Below are positions 28,347-38,302 of a DNA stretch of 64,000 nt, piece after piece. Position 1 is the first letter of the stretch; every line of letters begins with the position of its first letter. Source of the DNA: Herminiimonas arsenicoxydans. Lineage in GTDB: Bacteria > Pseudomonadota > Gammaproteobacteria > Burkholderiales > Burkholderiaceae_D. Location: NCBI GenBank assembly GCA_000026125.1, contig CU207211.1, forward strand, positions 1,736,001 to 1,800,000, written 5' to 3'. Under the pieces are notes generated by a model. That model searched no databases. It saw only the letters and a list, made by a program, of their open reading frames with translations, and had not been told where the DNA came from. The position numbers and the translations under genes are program-made.

Positions 28347-29693
28347 TCAGCCTTGTGCGTTGTTGCCCATCAATTCATCGAACGCAACCGACTTGTCGGC
28401 TACTTTGGCTTTACCCAATACGTAATTGACGACGTTTTCTTCCAATACAAGGGCTTCAACTTCAGCCAGACGGCTACGGTCGCTGAAATAATACTTCAGA
28501 ACCTGGGTTGGGTCTTCGTAGCTCTGTGCAAATTCTTCGACTTGTGCTTTGACTTGTTCCGGCTTGGCTTGCAGCTCGTTGGCTTTCACAACTTCAGCCA
28601 GAATCAGGCCCAAACGCACGCGACGCTCAGCTTGTTCAGTAAACAGTTCAGGCGGGAATGGCAGGTCGCTGACCTTCATGCCGCGCTGCGCCATGTCTTG
28701 ACGGGTCGATTCCATCAAGCGCTGGGTTTCCTGATCGATCAGCACCTTGGGCACATCGAATTCGCTGATTTTGATCAACGCATCCATGACGCTGTCTTTA
28801 GTACGCGCTTTTACGCGGTTGCTGACTTCACGTTCCAGATTTTGTTTGACGTCTGCACGCATTTTTTCCAGATCGCCGTCTTCTATACCCAGCGATTTGG
28901 CAAATTCCGCGTCGACTTCTGGCATGTGCGCCCATTCGATCTGTTTCAGCGTGATCGTGAATTCGGCAGTTTTGCCGGCCACGTCTGCACCGTGATAATC
29001 GGCTGGGAACGACAATGGGAAAGTTTTGGATTCGCCGACTTTCAAGCCGATCGTACCGGCTTCGAATTCAGCCAGCATGCGGCCTTCGCCGAGAACAAAT
29101 GCGTAGCCTTCTGCCTTGCCGCCCTGGAATTCAACGCCGTTGATGGTGCCGACGAAATCGATGGTGACGCGATCGCTATTTTTCGCAGTCAGATCCGAAC
29201 CACCGTCGCCATGTGCGCTTTGCTCGCCCTTGACATGGTAGTGCACGCGCTGCTTGCGCAGGATGTCGATGGTTTTGTCGATTTCAGCGTCGCTGACTTC
29301 AACGATAGTTTTTTCCACTTCAGCCGAGGCCAGATCGCCTACCTTGATTTCCGGGTAGATTTCAAACGTTGCGTTGAACGCAAGCGTGCCTTCCGCAACG
29401 TCGTCGTTCTTGGCTTCGATCTTTGGATAGCCGGCTACGCGCAGCTTGTTTTCGCTGGTGGCTTCACCGAATGCCTGGCCGACCTTGTCGTTGAGCACTT
29501 CGTTTTCGATTTGATAACCGTATTGTTGCGCGACCATTTTCATCGGTACCTTGCCTGCGCGGAAGCCCGGCGCCTTGACGGTACGAGCACGTACTTTCAG
29601 ACGTTTTTCGACTTCCGTTTGTACTTCTGCGACCGGCACGGTGATCGTGATACGGCGTTCAAGTTTGTCCAGAGTTTCGACTGCAGTTGCCAT
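28347..29693 (-). CDS. tig: Trigger factor, ribosome-associated chaperone
   Basis: Trigger factor binds the ribosome exit tunnel and shields nascent chains. The 448-residue protein has the N-terminal ribosome-binding domain with the GFRAGKVP signature at about residues 44-51. A central FKBP-type isomerase domain (roughly 160-245) contains [19 protein letters not shown], and a C-terminal helical chaperone domain follows. It is first of the tig-clpP-clpX series. A tRNA-Leu gene on the same strand ends only 29 bases before its start codon. Confidence 0.98.
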   Translation of the reverse strand: MATAVETLDKLERRITITVPVAEVQTEVEKRLKVRARTVKAPGFRAGKVPMKMVAQQYGYQIENEVLNDKVGQAFGEATSENKLRVAGYPKIEAKNDDVAEGTLAFNATFEIYPEIKVGDLASAEVEKTIVEVSDAEIDKTIDILRKQRVHYHVKGEQSAHGDGGSDLTAKNSDRVTIDFVGTINGVEFQGGKAEGYAFVLGEGRMLAEFEAGTIGLKVGESKTFPLSFPADYHGADVAGKTAEFTITLKQIEWAHMPEVDAEFAKSLGIEDGDLEKMRADVKQNLEREVSNRVKARTKDSVMDALIKISEFDVPKVLIDQETQRLMESTRQDMAQRGMKVSDLPFPPELFTEQAERRVRLGLILAEVVKANELQAKPEQVKAQVEEFAQSYEDPTQVLKYYFSDRSRLAEVEALVLEENVVNYVLGKAKVADKSVAFDELMGNNAQG

Positions 29694-29722
29694 GTGAATC
29701 GTCCAAAAAATAAAGAATTCTG

Positions 29723-29809
29723 TGGTGCGAGGAGGGGGACTCGAACCCCCACACCATTGCTGGCGTCAGGACCTAAACCTGGTGCGTCTACCAATTTCGC
29801 CATCCTCGC
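29723..29809 (-). tRNA. tRNA-Leu (anticodon TAG)
   Basis: The 87-base minus-strand sequence folds as a class II tRNA with a long variable arm. The acceptor arms are GCGAGGA-type pairs, the D-arm is TGGCGAAATTGGTAGACGC, the anticodon loop is TTTAGGT, and the T-arm holds GGTTCGAGTCC. The discriminator is A and the 3' CCA is encoded. Leu identity follows from the UAG anticodon and discriminator A. Confidence 0.96.
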
Positions 29810-30201
29810 GGGAATGTGCACTAAGTGCGCAAATACAAAAGCAAAGGGCGACCTGGAAGTGAATATGTGGGTCGCCCTGCACTGCCTTTTGTATCGGCCG
29901 TTCAACTTCAACCCGGGATTTTACTGGATTTTGCACGGCCTGCGCACATTTTGACAATTTGCTTACGCCAGCGGCCCGATTCTCCCACCGTCGAAATGCA
30001 TGATCGCTTTGCTTTCCGACAGTATCGCAGACTGTGCGGCAGCGATTTTTGCTCCTGCCTGCAGCGCGGCATGGCTTGCATATTTGCCTGAAGAAGCGAC
30101 ATTTTCATTTACTATGCGGGCTGGCCTTGTTATCGCAGCAATGTTTCGCTCCACTATTTTTAAAGCACGGATCTTCTCCGTGCATGCACCATACTCCATC
30201 C
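29810..30201 (+). other. Divergent intergenic region, tRNA-Leu to hpnC
   Basis: This 392-bp gap must contain the promoters for tRNA-Leu/tig (minus) and hpnC (plus). No hexamer pair is strong enough to assign. A minus-strand frame from 30238 to 29963 (91 codons, Ala-rich) crosses it and the first codons of hpnC; I do not call it a gene but list it under findings. Confidence 0.45.
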
Positions 30202-31038
30202 ATGGCTGTCGATCATTACGAAAATTTCCCTGTTGCATCCATCCTGTTACCGGCTCGCTTGCGCCCTGCGGTTGAAATCATCTACGCCTTCGCCCGCAGC
30301 GCCGACGATGTGGCAGATGAAGGCGATGCCAGCGCAGAGGAACGACTGGCGGCACTGACCGCCTACGAAAACGGGCTGGATCAGATTGCTGCCGGGCAAA
30401 CGCCGGACACTCCCCTGTTCCGCGAATTGGCCAAGGTCATCGCCGACTATCATTTACCACTGCAGCCATTCCGCGACTTGCTGTCAGCCTTCAAGCAGGA
30501 TGTCAGCACCACGCGCTATGCAGACTTCAGCCTGTTGCTCGACTACTGCCGTCGTTCAGCCAATCCGGTCGGCACGCTGATGCTGCATTTGTATGGCGCG
30601 GCAAACGCAGAAAACCTGCGCGATTCGGATGCCATCTGTTCCGCGCTGCAATTGATCAATTTCTGGCAAGACGTGGCGATTGATATGCGGAAAGCGCGTA
30701 TCTACCTGCCGCAGGAAGATATGCAAACATTCCGGGTAGGCGAAGAACATATCGCCGGCCAGCGCATCGATCAGGCCTGGCGCAATCTGATGCAATTCGA
30801 AATATCCCGCGCACGCAGCATGCTCATCTCGGGTGCGCCGCTAGCCTTGCGCCTGCCGGGGCGCATCGGCTGGGAGTTGCGACTGGTTGTGCAAGGCGGC
30901 CTGCGTATACTGGAGCGTATAGAAGCCGTCGATTACGATGTCTTCCGGCATCGCCCCAAGCTGGGGAAAAGCGACTGGTTGCGCCTGATCTGGCGTGCCA
31001 TATGCATGAAGGCGCCGCCAGGCTTGCACGAACAATAA
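30202..31038 (+). CDS. hpnC: Hydroxysqualene synthase HpnC
   Basis: HpnC converts presqualene diphosphate to hydroxysqualene in the three-enzyme bacterial squalene route. The 278-residue protein begins MAVDHYENFPVAS and has the first Asp-rich motif DDVADE near residue 35 and the second in FWQDVAID, both of the squalene/phytoene synthase fold. The frame is open further upstream, but the family N-terminus DHYENFPVAS argues for ATG 30202; ATG 30184 is the alternative. Neither has a good ribosome site. hpnD and hpnE follow in the same direction, the usual hpnCDE order of hopanoid producers. Confidence 0.94.
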   Translation: MAVDHYENFPVASILLPARLRPAVEIIYAFARSADDVADEGDASAEERLAALTAYENGLDQIAAGQTPDTPLFRELAKVIADYHLPLQPFRDLLSAFKQDVSTTRYADFSLLLDYCRRSANPVGTLMLHLYGAANAENLRDSDAICSALQLINFWQDVAIDMRKARIYLPQEDMQTFRVGEEHIAGQRIDQAWRNLMQFEISRARSMLISGAPLALRLPGRIGWELRLVVQGGLRILERIEAVDYDVFRHRPKLGKSDWLRLIWRAICMKAPPGLHEQ

Positions 31039-31181
31039 GGGCGCCACATCAAACACCGATGTATCGTCTTGCCGTCATACACAAGTTTTCAAATAATTAA
31101 CCAAAGGCAAGGACTTATTTGTCCCGATTGCCTTAGTCGGCTAGCATAGCGGCTTCATTCAGCGCCAGGCGCCCTACTTTT

Positions 31182-32015
31182 ATGTCACCCGACGATTATT
31201 GCCAGCAAAAAGCCGCTCAAAGCGGCTCCAGTTTTTATTACAGTTTCCTGTTTCTGCCAGCGGAGCGCCGCCGTGCGATCACCGCGCTCTACGCCTTCTG
31301 CCGCGAAGTTGACGACACGGTCGATGACTGCACAGATGTTTCGATTGCACGCACCAAGCTGGCATGGTGGCGTCAGGAAGTAGCCGCCATGATGGCTGGC
31401 GCACCGACGCATCCGGTCACCAAGGCCCTGCAGCCGCATCTGACCAGCTTTGCACTCGACAATCAGCATCTGCTGTCCATCATCGACGGCATGGAAATGG
31501 ATCTCGACCAGACGCGCTATCTCGACTTCCCCGGCTTGCAAAAATACTGCTGGCATGTGGCCAGTGTGGTCGGCATTCTGTCGGCGAATATTTTCGGCGT
31601 GACCAATCCGCAAACGCTGCAATACGCGGAAAAGCTCGGCCTGGCCTTCCAGCTGACCAACATCATTCGCGATGTCGGCGAAGATGCCCGCAAGGGTCGC
31701 ATCTATCTGCCGGTGAACGAACTGCAGCAATTCAATGTCACCGCCGCCGATATATTGAATGCGCGGCACAGCGACAACTTTGAAAAGCTGATGCAGTTTC
31801 AGGCAGCACGTGCGCAAAAAATGTATGACGAAGCATTTGCCTTGCTGCCCAAGGAAGACAGACGCGCCCAGCGTCCCGGCTTGATCATGGCGGCAATCTA
31901 TCGCGCCGTGCTGAATGAAGTTGAGCGTGACGGTTTCCATGTCCTGACGCAACGCATTTCCCTCACGCCTATCCGCAAACTGTGGCTCGCGTGGATTACC
32001 TATGTGCGCGGTTAA
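31182..32015 (+). CDS. hpnD: Presqualene diphosphate synthase HpnD
   Basis: HpnD joins two farnesyl diphosphates into presqualene diphosphate, the first step of the route. The 277-residue protein shows SSFYYSFLFLP, the first Asp-rich motif CREVDDTVDD near residue 47 and the second in NIIRDVGEDARKGRIYLP. All are typical of HpnD within the squalene/phytoene synthase family. The 143-bp gap after hpnC has no clear terminator. The stop codon overlaps the hpnE start (TAATG). Confidence 0.95.
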   Translation: MSPDDYCQQKAAQSGSSFYYSFLFLPAERRRAITALYAFCREVDDTVDDCTDVSIARTKLAWWRQEVAAMMAGAPTHPVTKALQPHLTSFALDNQHLLSIIDGMEMDLDQTRYLDFPGLQKYCWHVASVVGILSANIFGVTNPQTLQYAEKLGLAFQLTNIIRDVGEDARKGRIYLPVNELQQFNVTAADILNARHSDNFEKLMQFQAARAQKMYDEAFALLPKEDRRAQRPGLIMAAIYRAVLNEVERDGFHVLTQRISLTPIRKLWLAWITYVRG

Positions 32016-33364
32016 TGTCTGAAACCGCGTCCCGCATGAAGCAGGCGGTTGCCGTCATCGGCGCCGGCTGGGCCGGTTGCACCGCAGCAGTTGAACTGGC
32101 GCGCGCCGGACATCAGGTCACGCTTTACGAATCGTCCCGCACGCTGGGCGGCCGCGCGCGCGCAGTCGAGATGCAAGGGAAAATACTGGATAACGGACAG
32201 CACATCCTGCTCGGCGCCTATGCGGAAAGCTTGCGTTTATTCAAAATGCTTGGCATCGACACCGACCAGGCACTGTTGCGCCTGCCTTTGCAAATGCGTT
32301 ATCCGGCAGGATGCGACGGCATGGATTTCATCGCGCCGCGACTGCCCGCACCATTGCATTTGCTGGTCGCCTTGCTGCGCGCCAAAGGCTTGAGCGGCAG
32401 CGACAAAATGGCACTGGCACGCTTTTCATCGGCAGCACGCTGGATGGATTGGCAATTGAATACCGATTGCAGCGTCAGCGAGTTATTGCATCGCTTCGAT
32501 CAAACCGAGCGCCTGATCAAACTGATGTGGCAACCGCTCTGCATCGCCGCCCTGAATACTCCGCCGGAACGTGCATCGGCGCAAATTTTCCTGAATGTGT
32601 TGCGCGACAGTCTCGGCGCGCGCCGTGTCGCCTCCGACATGCTGATTCCGCGCGTCGATCTGACTACGCTGTTTCCGCAACAGGCTGCAAACTTTGTAGT
32701 GCAGCATGGCGGCACCATCAAAACCGGCGCGACGGTGCAGAAAATAGCTAACGATAATCGCAAGTGGTCGGTGATGCTGGATAAAACGGAAGATGCAGAG
32801 TATGACGCCGTGATCGTCGCCACATCGGCGACGCAAGCGGCGATCCTGCTGGCAGATGTGACGATGAATGCTGCCATTCCTGCGTTTGAATATGAAGCGA
32901 TCACCACCTGTTATCTGCAATATCCGGCGGATACGCATCTCGCCCTGCCGTTCCATGCATTGACCGACGACGCTGATAGCGGATGCTGGGGCCAGTTTGT
33001 GTTTGATCGCGGACAGCTCGATCACACGCAAAGCGGCTTGCTTGCCGTCGTCGTCAGCACCTCGACATCGGCGATTGATATCGGACATGAAGCCTTGTCT
33101 GCGGCGATTGCGGCGCAACTTGCCCATGCCTTGCAGATGCCCGCTTTGGCACATCCCGAATGGAGCCGGATCATTTCGGAAAAACGCGCAACGTTTTCCT
33201 GTACGCCTGGACTGCAGCGTCCGCAAGAAAAAACCGAATTCCCGCATCTGGCCATCGCCGGCGACTATCTGGCCAGCGACTATCCGGCTACGCTGGAATC
33301 GGCAGTACGCAGCGGCGTGAAAGCCGCGAGCCTGCTGCGCCAGCACTTTACTGCTGAAAAATAA
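32015..33364 (+). CDS. hpnE: Hydroxysqualene dehydroxylase HpnE
   Basis: HpnE is an FAD-dependent amine-oxidase-fold enzyme that reduces hydroxysqualene to squalene. The 449-residue protein has the dinucleotide motif VIGAGWAGCTAAVELARAG near residue 13, the following LGGRARA motif, and a C-terminal FAD segment ending AGDYLASDYPATLESAVRSG. The ATG at 32015 shares one base with the hpnD stop, indicating translational coupling; ATG 32036 is a possible internal alternative. Squalene-hopene cyclase is not within the window, so the use of squalene for hopanoids is inferred from gene order in other bacteria. It converges on radA with only ten bases between the stop codons. Confidence 0.95.
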   Translation: MSETASRMKQAVAVIGAGWAGCTAAVELARAGHQVTLYESSRTLGGRARAVEMQGKILDNGQHILLGAYAESLRLFKMLGIDTDQALLRLPLQMRYPAGCDGMDFIAPRLPAPLHLLVALLRAKGLSGSDKMALARFSSAARWMDWQLNTDCSVSELLHRFDQTERLIKLMWQPLCIAALNTPPERASAQIFLNVLRDSLGARRVASDMLIPRVDLTTLFPQQAANFVVQHGGTIKTGATVQKIANDNRKWSVMLDKTEDAEYDAVIVATSATQAAILLADVTMNAAIPAFEYEAITTCYLQYPADTHLALPFHALTDDADSGCWGQFVFDRGQLDHTQSGLLAVVVSTSTSAIDIGHEALSAAIAAQLAHALQMPALAHPEWSRIISEKRATFSCTPGLQRPQEKTEFPHLAIAGDYLASDYPATLESAVRSGVKAASLLRQHFTAEK

Positions 33365-33374
33365 ATTGCCAACC

Positions 33375-34745
33375 TTATTCGTGTTCGCGCACGCGATTGA
33401 GCGCTTCATCGATGCGCTCTACTGCAATGATGGTCAAGCCTTCTATTTTCTGTTTAGGCGCATTCGATTTGGGAATCAGGGCCAGCGAAAAACCCAGTTT
33501 TGCGGCTTCACGCAAACGCTCCTGGCCGCGCGGCGCCGGACGTATTTCACCGGCCAGCCCGACTTCGCCGAATACCACCAGGCCACGCGGCAAGGGACGG
33601 CTGCGCATAGACGAATGTATCGCCAGTAACACGGCAAGATCGGCTGCCGGCTCGGTAATCTTCACGCCGCCAACCGCATTGATGAAGACATCCTGATCGA
33701 AGGCCGCGATGCCTGCATGTCTGTGCAACACCGCCAGCAGCATCGCCAGCCGGTTCTGCTCCAGCCCCACTGAAAGTCGGCGCGCATTCGGCAAATGCGA
33801 CGTATCGACCAGTGCCTGAATTTCAACCAGCAAGGGACGCGTTCCTTCCTGCGTCACCATCACACAAGCACCGGACACCGGACTGTCGTGCTGCGACAGG
33901 AACAATGCGGATGGATTGGAAACGCCCTTCAATCCTTTTTCCGTCATCGCGAATACGCCCAGTTCATTCACCGCGCCAAAGCGATTCTTGATCGCGCGCA
34001 CCAGACGGAAGCTGGAATGCGTATCGCCTTCAAAATACAAAACCGTATCGACGATATGTTCGAGTACGCGCGGCCCGGCCAGCGCGCCCTCTTTCGTCAC
34101 ATGCCCAACCATGATGATGGTCACGCCGGTTTGCTTGGCGATACGCGTCAACTGCGCGGCACATTCGCGTACCTGCGCCACTGATCCCGGCGCCGAACTG
34201 AGCGCATCCGAATACACGGTTTGTATCGAATCGATCACGGCCACATCCGGTTTGTGCTCTGCCAGGGTGTTGAGAATTTTTTCCAGCTGGATTTCAGCCT
34301 GCAGCTTCAAGTCTTTTGCATCGACTGCAAGGCGTTTCGCACGCAGCGCTATTTGCGCGCCTGACTCTTCCCCGCTGACATACAGAACTTTTTTAATCTT
34401 CGACAGATTGGCCAGCGCCTGCAGCAGCAGGGTCGACTTGCCGATACCGGGATCACCCCCTATCAGCACCACGCCGCCTGCCACCAGACCGCCGCCGAGT
34501 ACGCGATCGAATTCTTCTATGCCGGTGCCGAAGCGCGGCACATCGATCGCCTCGATGTCGGCCAGACTCAATACCGGCGCCGATTGCGCCAATCCCTGGT
34601 GCTGCGCCGAGTAACGGTTGGTGCCGGTTTCGACAACCGTCTCGACCAGCGTATTCCATGCGTTGCAGGATGGACATTGCCCGCCCCATTTATTGCTGAT
34701 ACCGCCGCATTCGCTGCAGGTGTAATTGGTTTTGGCTTTTGCCAT
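33375..34745 (-). CDS. radA: DNA repair protein RadA (Sms)
   Basis: RadA is a RecA-like, DnaB-type motor that drives branch migration in recombinational repair. The 456-residue protein has an N-terminal zinc finger (CSECGGISNKWGGQCPSC) and Walker A GGDPGIGKST. The RadA-specific KNRFG motif is followed by GAVNELGVF, and a C-terminal Lon-protease-like domain completes it. The order is normal and no key residue is missing. alr lies 29 bases upstream on the same strand, so the two are likely co-transcribed. Confidence 0.97.
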   Translation of the reverse strand: MAKAKTNYTCSECGGISNKWGGQCPSCNAWNTLVETVVETGTNRYSAQHQGLAQSAPVLSLADIEAIDVPRFGTGIEEFDRVLGGGLVAGGVVLIGGDPGIGKSTLLLQALANLSKIKKVLYVSGEESGAQIALRAKRLAVDAKDLKLQAEIQLEKILNTLAEHKPDVAVIDSIQTVYSDALSSAPGSVAQVRECAAQLTRIAKQTGVTIIMVGHVTKEGALAGPRVLEHIVDTVLYFEGDTHSSFRLVRAIKNRFGAVNELGVFAMTEKGLKGVSNPSALFLSQHDSPVSGACVMVTQEGTRPLLVEIQALVDTSHLPNARRLSVGLEQNRLAMLLAVLHRHAGIAAFDQDVFINAVGGVKITEPAADLAVLLAIHSSMRSRPLPRGLVVFGEVGLAGEIRPAPRGQERLREAAKLGFSLALIPKSNAPKQKIEGLTIIAVERIDEALNRVREHE

Positions 34746-34774
34746 TGGTGTCGGCTTCCGTCTTGCTGATTAAA

Positions 34775-35860
34775 TTAAACGTTCTCGGATTCAACGATAC
34801 GTACGCGCGGCGCAATCGCACACATCAATTCATAACCTACAGTACCCGCCGCATTGGCAACTTCATCGATCGGCAAACCCTGCCCCCACAAAATGACCGG
34901 ACTGCCAACACCAGCAGTGGCAACCGGTGTCAGATCGACAGTAATCATATCCATCGAAACGCGCCCGACCATCTGCGTCCTCACGCCATCGACGATGACT
35001 GGCGTACCACTAGGCGCATGACGCGGATAGCCGTCTGCATAACCGCATGCGACCACGCCTATCGTCATCGGCCCGCTGGCGACAAAACTGCTGCCGTAAC
35101 CGACCGCATCGCCGGCCGCGATGTGCTGGATACCGATAATTTCACTGCTCAAGGTCATCGCAGGCTGCAAGCCAAAGGCAGCTGCCGACGTGTCTGCCGG
35201 CGTGCCGCCGTACAGCATCACACCGGGACGTACCCAATCCGCCGCGCATTCCGGATGCATCAAATCTGCCGCCGAATTGGACAGGCAGCGATCACCGGGC
35301 AAGCCCTGCGTTGCCGTTTGAAAGCGCTGCAGTTGTTCGCTTAGCGGCAAATTGGCATTGGCGGCATTTTCTGCGTTGGCGAAATGCGTAATAAAGGAAA
35401 TATTGCGTACTGCCGGTATGGCGCGCAGGCGTTGATAGATATCACGGCAAACCGCAGGCATGAAGCCGAGGCGATTCATCCCGCTATTGATTTTAAGATG
35501 CACATCCAGTTTCGCATTCAGACTGGCTTGCTCCAACATCTGCAGTTGCTCGACGCAATGCACGACGGTATCGATCTGATGAACGGCAATCGTCTGCAAG
35601 TCATCCGCATCGAAAAAACCCTCCAGCAGCAGGATGCGTTTTTGCCAACCAAGTTGCCGCAGGCGCGCCGCATTATCCACTTCTATCAGACCCAGGCCAT
35701 CCGCCTCCGCGAAACCGCGCATGCCACGTTCCAGACCATGCCCGTATGCATTTGCCTTGACCACAGCCAGAATGCGGGAATGCGGCGCGCAATTTTTTGC
35801 CACCCGCAGATTATGACGCATAGCAGCAATATCAATAGTGGCAAGTAAAGGTCTGGGCAT
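34775..35860 (-). CDS. alr: Alanine racemase
   Basis: This PLP enzyme interconverts L- and D-alanine for peptidoglycan. The 361-residue protein begins MPRPLLATIDIAAMRHNL. The PLP-binding Lys is in VVKANAYGHG near residue 35, the catalytic Tyr lies in the region DAVGYGSSF, and the RVSMDMITVDLT segment matches the C-terminal domain. A longer frame upstream is rejected because the family N-terminus begins here. No ribosome site is visible; the bases before the ATG are an AT-rich tract (TTTAACTTTTTTAATTTT). Whether this copy is biosynthetic or catabolic cannot be told. Confidence 0.95.
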   Translation of the reverse strand: MPRPLLATIDIAAMRHNLRVAKNCAPHSRILAVVKANAYGHGLERGMRGFAEADGLGLIEVDNAARLRQLGWQKRILLLEGFFDADDLQTIAVHQIDTVVHCVEQLQMLEQASLNAKLDVHLKINSGMNRLGFMPAVCRDIYQRLRAIPAVRNISFITHFANAENAANANLPLSEQLQRFQTATQGLPGDRCLSNSAADLMHPECAADWVRPGVMLYGGTPADTSAAAFGLQPAMTLSSEIIGIQHIAAGDAVGYGSSFVASGPMTIGVVACGYADGYPRHAPSGTPVIVDGVRTQMVGRVSMDMITVDLTPVATAGVGSPVILWGQGLPIDEVANAAGTVGYELMCAIAPRVRIVESENV

Positions 35861-36049
35861 ACAAAAAATTAAAAAAGTTAAATCGCATGCTGCGCGCGAT
35901 GTAAAGCAATCGAGGGGCCGCGACATCGCGCGACCTGCGACCTTATTTTACCGGACGCACTCTGATGGTTGACGGGCATTTCAATCGAAGTCTCATATTT
36001 TCATGGTATAAAGCAAGCCGGAGACACACAGACAAATAGATCAATACGG

Positions 36050-37312
36050 ATGAATCGCGGTTTTTACACCATCATGGCGGCGCAGTTTTTTTCATCGCTC
36101 GCCGACAACGCCCTTCTTATTGCGGCCATCGCTTTATTGACAGTCATGAAGTCACCTGACTGGATGACTCCGTTACTGAAACTGTTCTTCGTTCTTTCTT
36201 ATGTCTTGCTGGCGGCTTTCGTCGGCGCATTCGCAGATTCGCTGCCCAAAGGGCGCGTGATGTTCATCACCAACATGATCAAGATCGTCGGTTGCGGCAT
36301 GATGTTTTTCGACGTGCATCCGCTGATCGCGTATGCCGTAGTCGGTTTCGGCGCAGCTGCCTATTCACCTGCCAAGTACGGCATTCTGACCGAACTGTTG
36401 CCGGCAGAAAAACTGGTCGCGGCAAACGGCTGGATCGAAGGACTCACCGTCTCCTCCATTATTCTTGGCACCGTCATGGGCGGCGCTCTGATTAATCCGA
36501 GCATCGCCGCCAAATTGCTGGCGTTCGATTTCCCGTTTTTTGATTTTGGCATTGATACACCGGCAGAAACCGCACTCTGCATTATTGCAGTCATCTATCT
36601 GCTGGCAGCCTTGTTCAATCTAAGAATTCCCGACACCGGTGCCCGCTATCCGCATCAGGAACGCCATCCTATCAAGCTGATTAGCGATTTTGTTCATTGC
36701 TTTACCACTTTGTGGAACGACAGGCTGGGCCAGATTTCACTGGCCGTCACCACTCTGTTCTGGGGTGCGGGAGCAACCTTGCAATTCATCGTCTTGAAAT
36801 GGGCCGGCCATTCATTGGGCATGCAGCTGGACGAAGCCGCCATTCTGCAAGGCGTGGTCGCAGTGGGTGTAGCGATAGGCGCCGTTGCAGCGGCCCGCTT
36901 TGTTCCCTTGAGAAAATCATTATCCGTAATGCCGCTGGGCGTCATCATGGGCGTCGTCGTCATCATCATGACCATGGTGCACACGGTCTGGCTGGCCTAT
37001 CCGCTGCTGGTGCTTGTGGGCGCCCTGTCCGGCTATTTTGTCGTGCCGATGAATGCATTGCTGCAGCATCGCGGCCATGTCCTGATGAGCGCCGGGCATT
37101 CGATTGCCGTACAAAACTTCAATGAAAATCTGTCGGTGCTGACGATGCTGCTGCTCTATGCACTGATGATCAAGCTGGATCTGAATATCAACATTGTCAT
37201 CGTGCTGTTCGGACTCTTTGTTTCCGGCATCATGGTGCTGATCATGCGCAGGCATGCAGCCAATCAGCGCGAGCACGATTCACTGTCTCTGATCGGCGAA
37301 CACAAGCACTAG
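36050..37312 (+). CDS. lplT: Lysophospholipid transporter LplT
   Basis: LplT is a major-facilitator permease that flips lysophospholipids inward across the cytoplasmic membrane for re-acylation. The 420-residue protein has about 12 helices, begins MNRGFYTIMAAQFFSSLADNA and carries the motifs GFGAAAYSPAKYGILTELLP and AANGWIEG, typical of LplT. In enteric bacteria the acyltransferase Aas is the next gene; here it is not adjacent. A TTG 27 codons upstream is rejected because the family N-terminus begins at the ATG. The ribosome site is weak. It converges on the DUF1853 gene with 12 bases between stops. Confidence 0.93.
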   Translation: MNRGFYTIMAAQFFSSLADNALLIAAIALLTVMKSPDWMTPLLKLFFVLSYVLLAAFVGAFADSLPKGRVMFITNMIKIVGCGMMFFDVHPLIAYAVVGFGAAAYSPAKYGILTELLPAEKLVAANGWIEGLTVSSIILGTVMGGALINPSIAAKLLAFDFPFFDFGIDTPAETALCIIAVIYLLAALFNLRIPDTGARYPHQERHPIKLISDFVHCFTTLWNDRLGQISLAVTTLFWGAGATLQFIVLKWAGHSLGMQLDEAAILQGVVAVGVAIGAVAAARFVPLRKSLSVMPLGVIMGVVVIIMTMVHTVWLAYPLLVLVGALSGYFVVPMNALLQHRGHVLMSAGHSIAVQNFNENLSVLTMLLLYALMIKLDLNINIVIVLFGLFVSGIMVLIMRRHAANQREHDSLSLIGEHKH

Positions 37313-37324
37313 TCGCGACAAGGT

Positions 37325-38302
37325 TCAGACCAGCGGATGCGCCAGCTTTATTCTTTGTCCGGCGCGCGTACGCCAGTCATCCGGCACGATGAATCCGCGG
37401 CTCGTCTCCAGTCCTGTGCCATTCTTCACTTCCAGCAATGCGACCAGCACGGGCATCGTATCGTGCACGAAATATTCTGACAGATATTCCTGCAGCGTCT
37501 GTTGATCCATCGTCTGCGCTAGCGGCAAGCTGGCAGGCGCCAGCCACTGCAGACGCGGCAAAATTGCGTAGCGTTCCGCACGCAAATGCGCGAGATCGGA
37601 ACATGCACACCAAAAACCGCGGCAATGTTCGTGCGCGGTGCCGCAGGCGTTCATCTCCAGATCGACGTCCGGGTAAAAAAGCCAGCCCTTCACCAAGGCT
37701 TGCGCCTTGCTGACATGCTCCGGTAAATGTATTTGCGCGGCAGGATGCGCGGAAAGCAGCAGTTGCCGGTCCAGTATCTTGTGCATTTTGGCGCCTAGCG
37801 TATCCGCCAGATTGGGTCCGACGAAGTAATCGGCATCGTTGCCTGCGCCACTGGATTCCAGCAGATAGAATTTGGTAGCAAATTCCCAGTGCACCAGTTG
37901 ATCGTCCAGATGCAGCAGAAAATCGAATTCGCCTATGGTGCTGTTTTTTCCGGCGCGCACCTGTACGCTGTGTGCAAACAGCACGTTTTGACGTTCCAGA
38001 TAAAACGCCATCAACTTCTCTGCATAACGTCCCAGTCGCGCGAACGGCTGCAAATCCAGGTAACGATGCAGCTCCGCAGGCTCGCTATCCATGGCTGTCA
38101 GCCATGCATAGATGCCAGCCAGCATGCCGGCCGGCAGTGCTGCAATTTTCCCCTGCCATTGCGGCGCATGCGGATCCAGCAAATCAGGCGCAACCAGCAA
38201 CCATGCCAATGCGCGTACATGCGGATCGTTCAGATGTCCCCAGCTCCGGTGAAATTGCGCCTGAAAATTATTCACAGGTTTATGCGCTCGGACTGTCGGC
38301 AT
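37325..38302 (-). CDS. DUF1853 family protein
   Basis: This 325-residue cytoplasmic protein belongs to DUF1853, whose function is unknown. The clearest conserved block is IGEFDFLLHLDDQLVHWEFATKFYLL at about residues 123-148. Its Glu/Asp, Glu and Lys spacing resembles the PD-(D/E)XK nuclease core; that is my inference. A second block is PDVDLEMNACGTAHEHCRGFW. The gene begins inside the end of the udg gene (23-bp overlap), which ties it to a run of translationally coupled genes including a DNA-repair glycosylase. A nuclease role in repair would fit but is not shown. Confidence 0.85.
   Translation of the reverse strand: MPTVRAHKPVNNFQAQFHRSWGHLNDPHVRALAWLLVAPDLLDPHAPQWQGKIAALPAGMLAGIYAWLTAMDSEPAELHRYLDLQPFARLGRYAEKLMAFYLERQNVLFAHSVQVRAGKNSTIGEFDFLLHLDDQLVHWEFATKFYLLESSGAGNDADYFVGPNLADTLGAKMHKILDRQLLLSAHPAAQIHLPEHVSKAQALVKGWLFYPDVDLEMNACGTAHEHCRGFWCACSDLAHLRAERYAILPRLQWLAPASLPLAQTMDQQTLQEYLSEYFVHDTMPVLVALLEVKNGTGLETSRGFIVPDDWRTRAGQRIKLAHPLV

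Noticed and set aside
27882..29954. A 690-codon open frame on the plus strand opposite clpP, tig and tRNA-Leu.
   Set aside because: It runs antisense through two universally conserved genes and a tRNA, its product is not recognisable, and it reflects a shortage of antisense stop codons.
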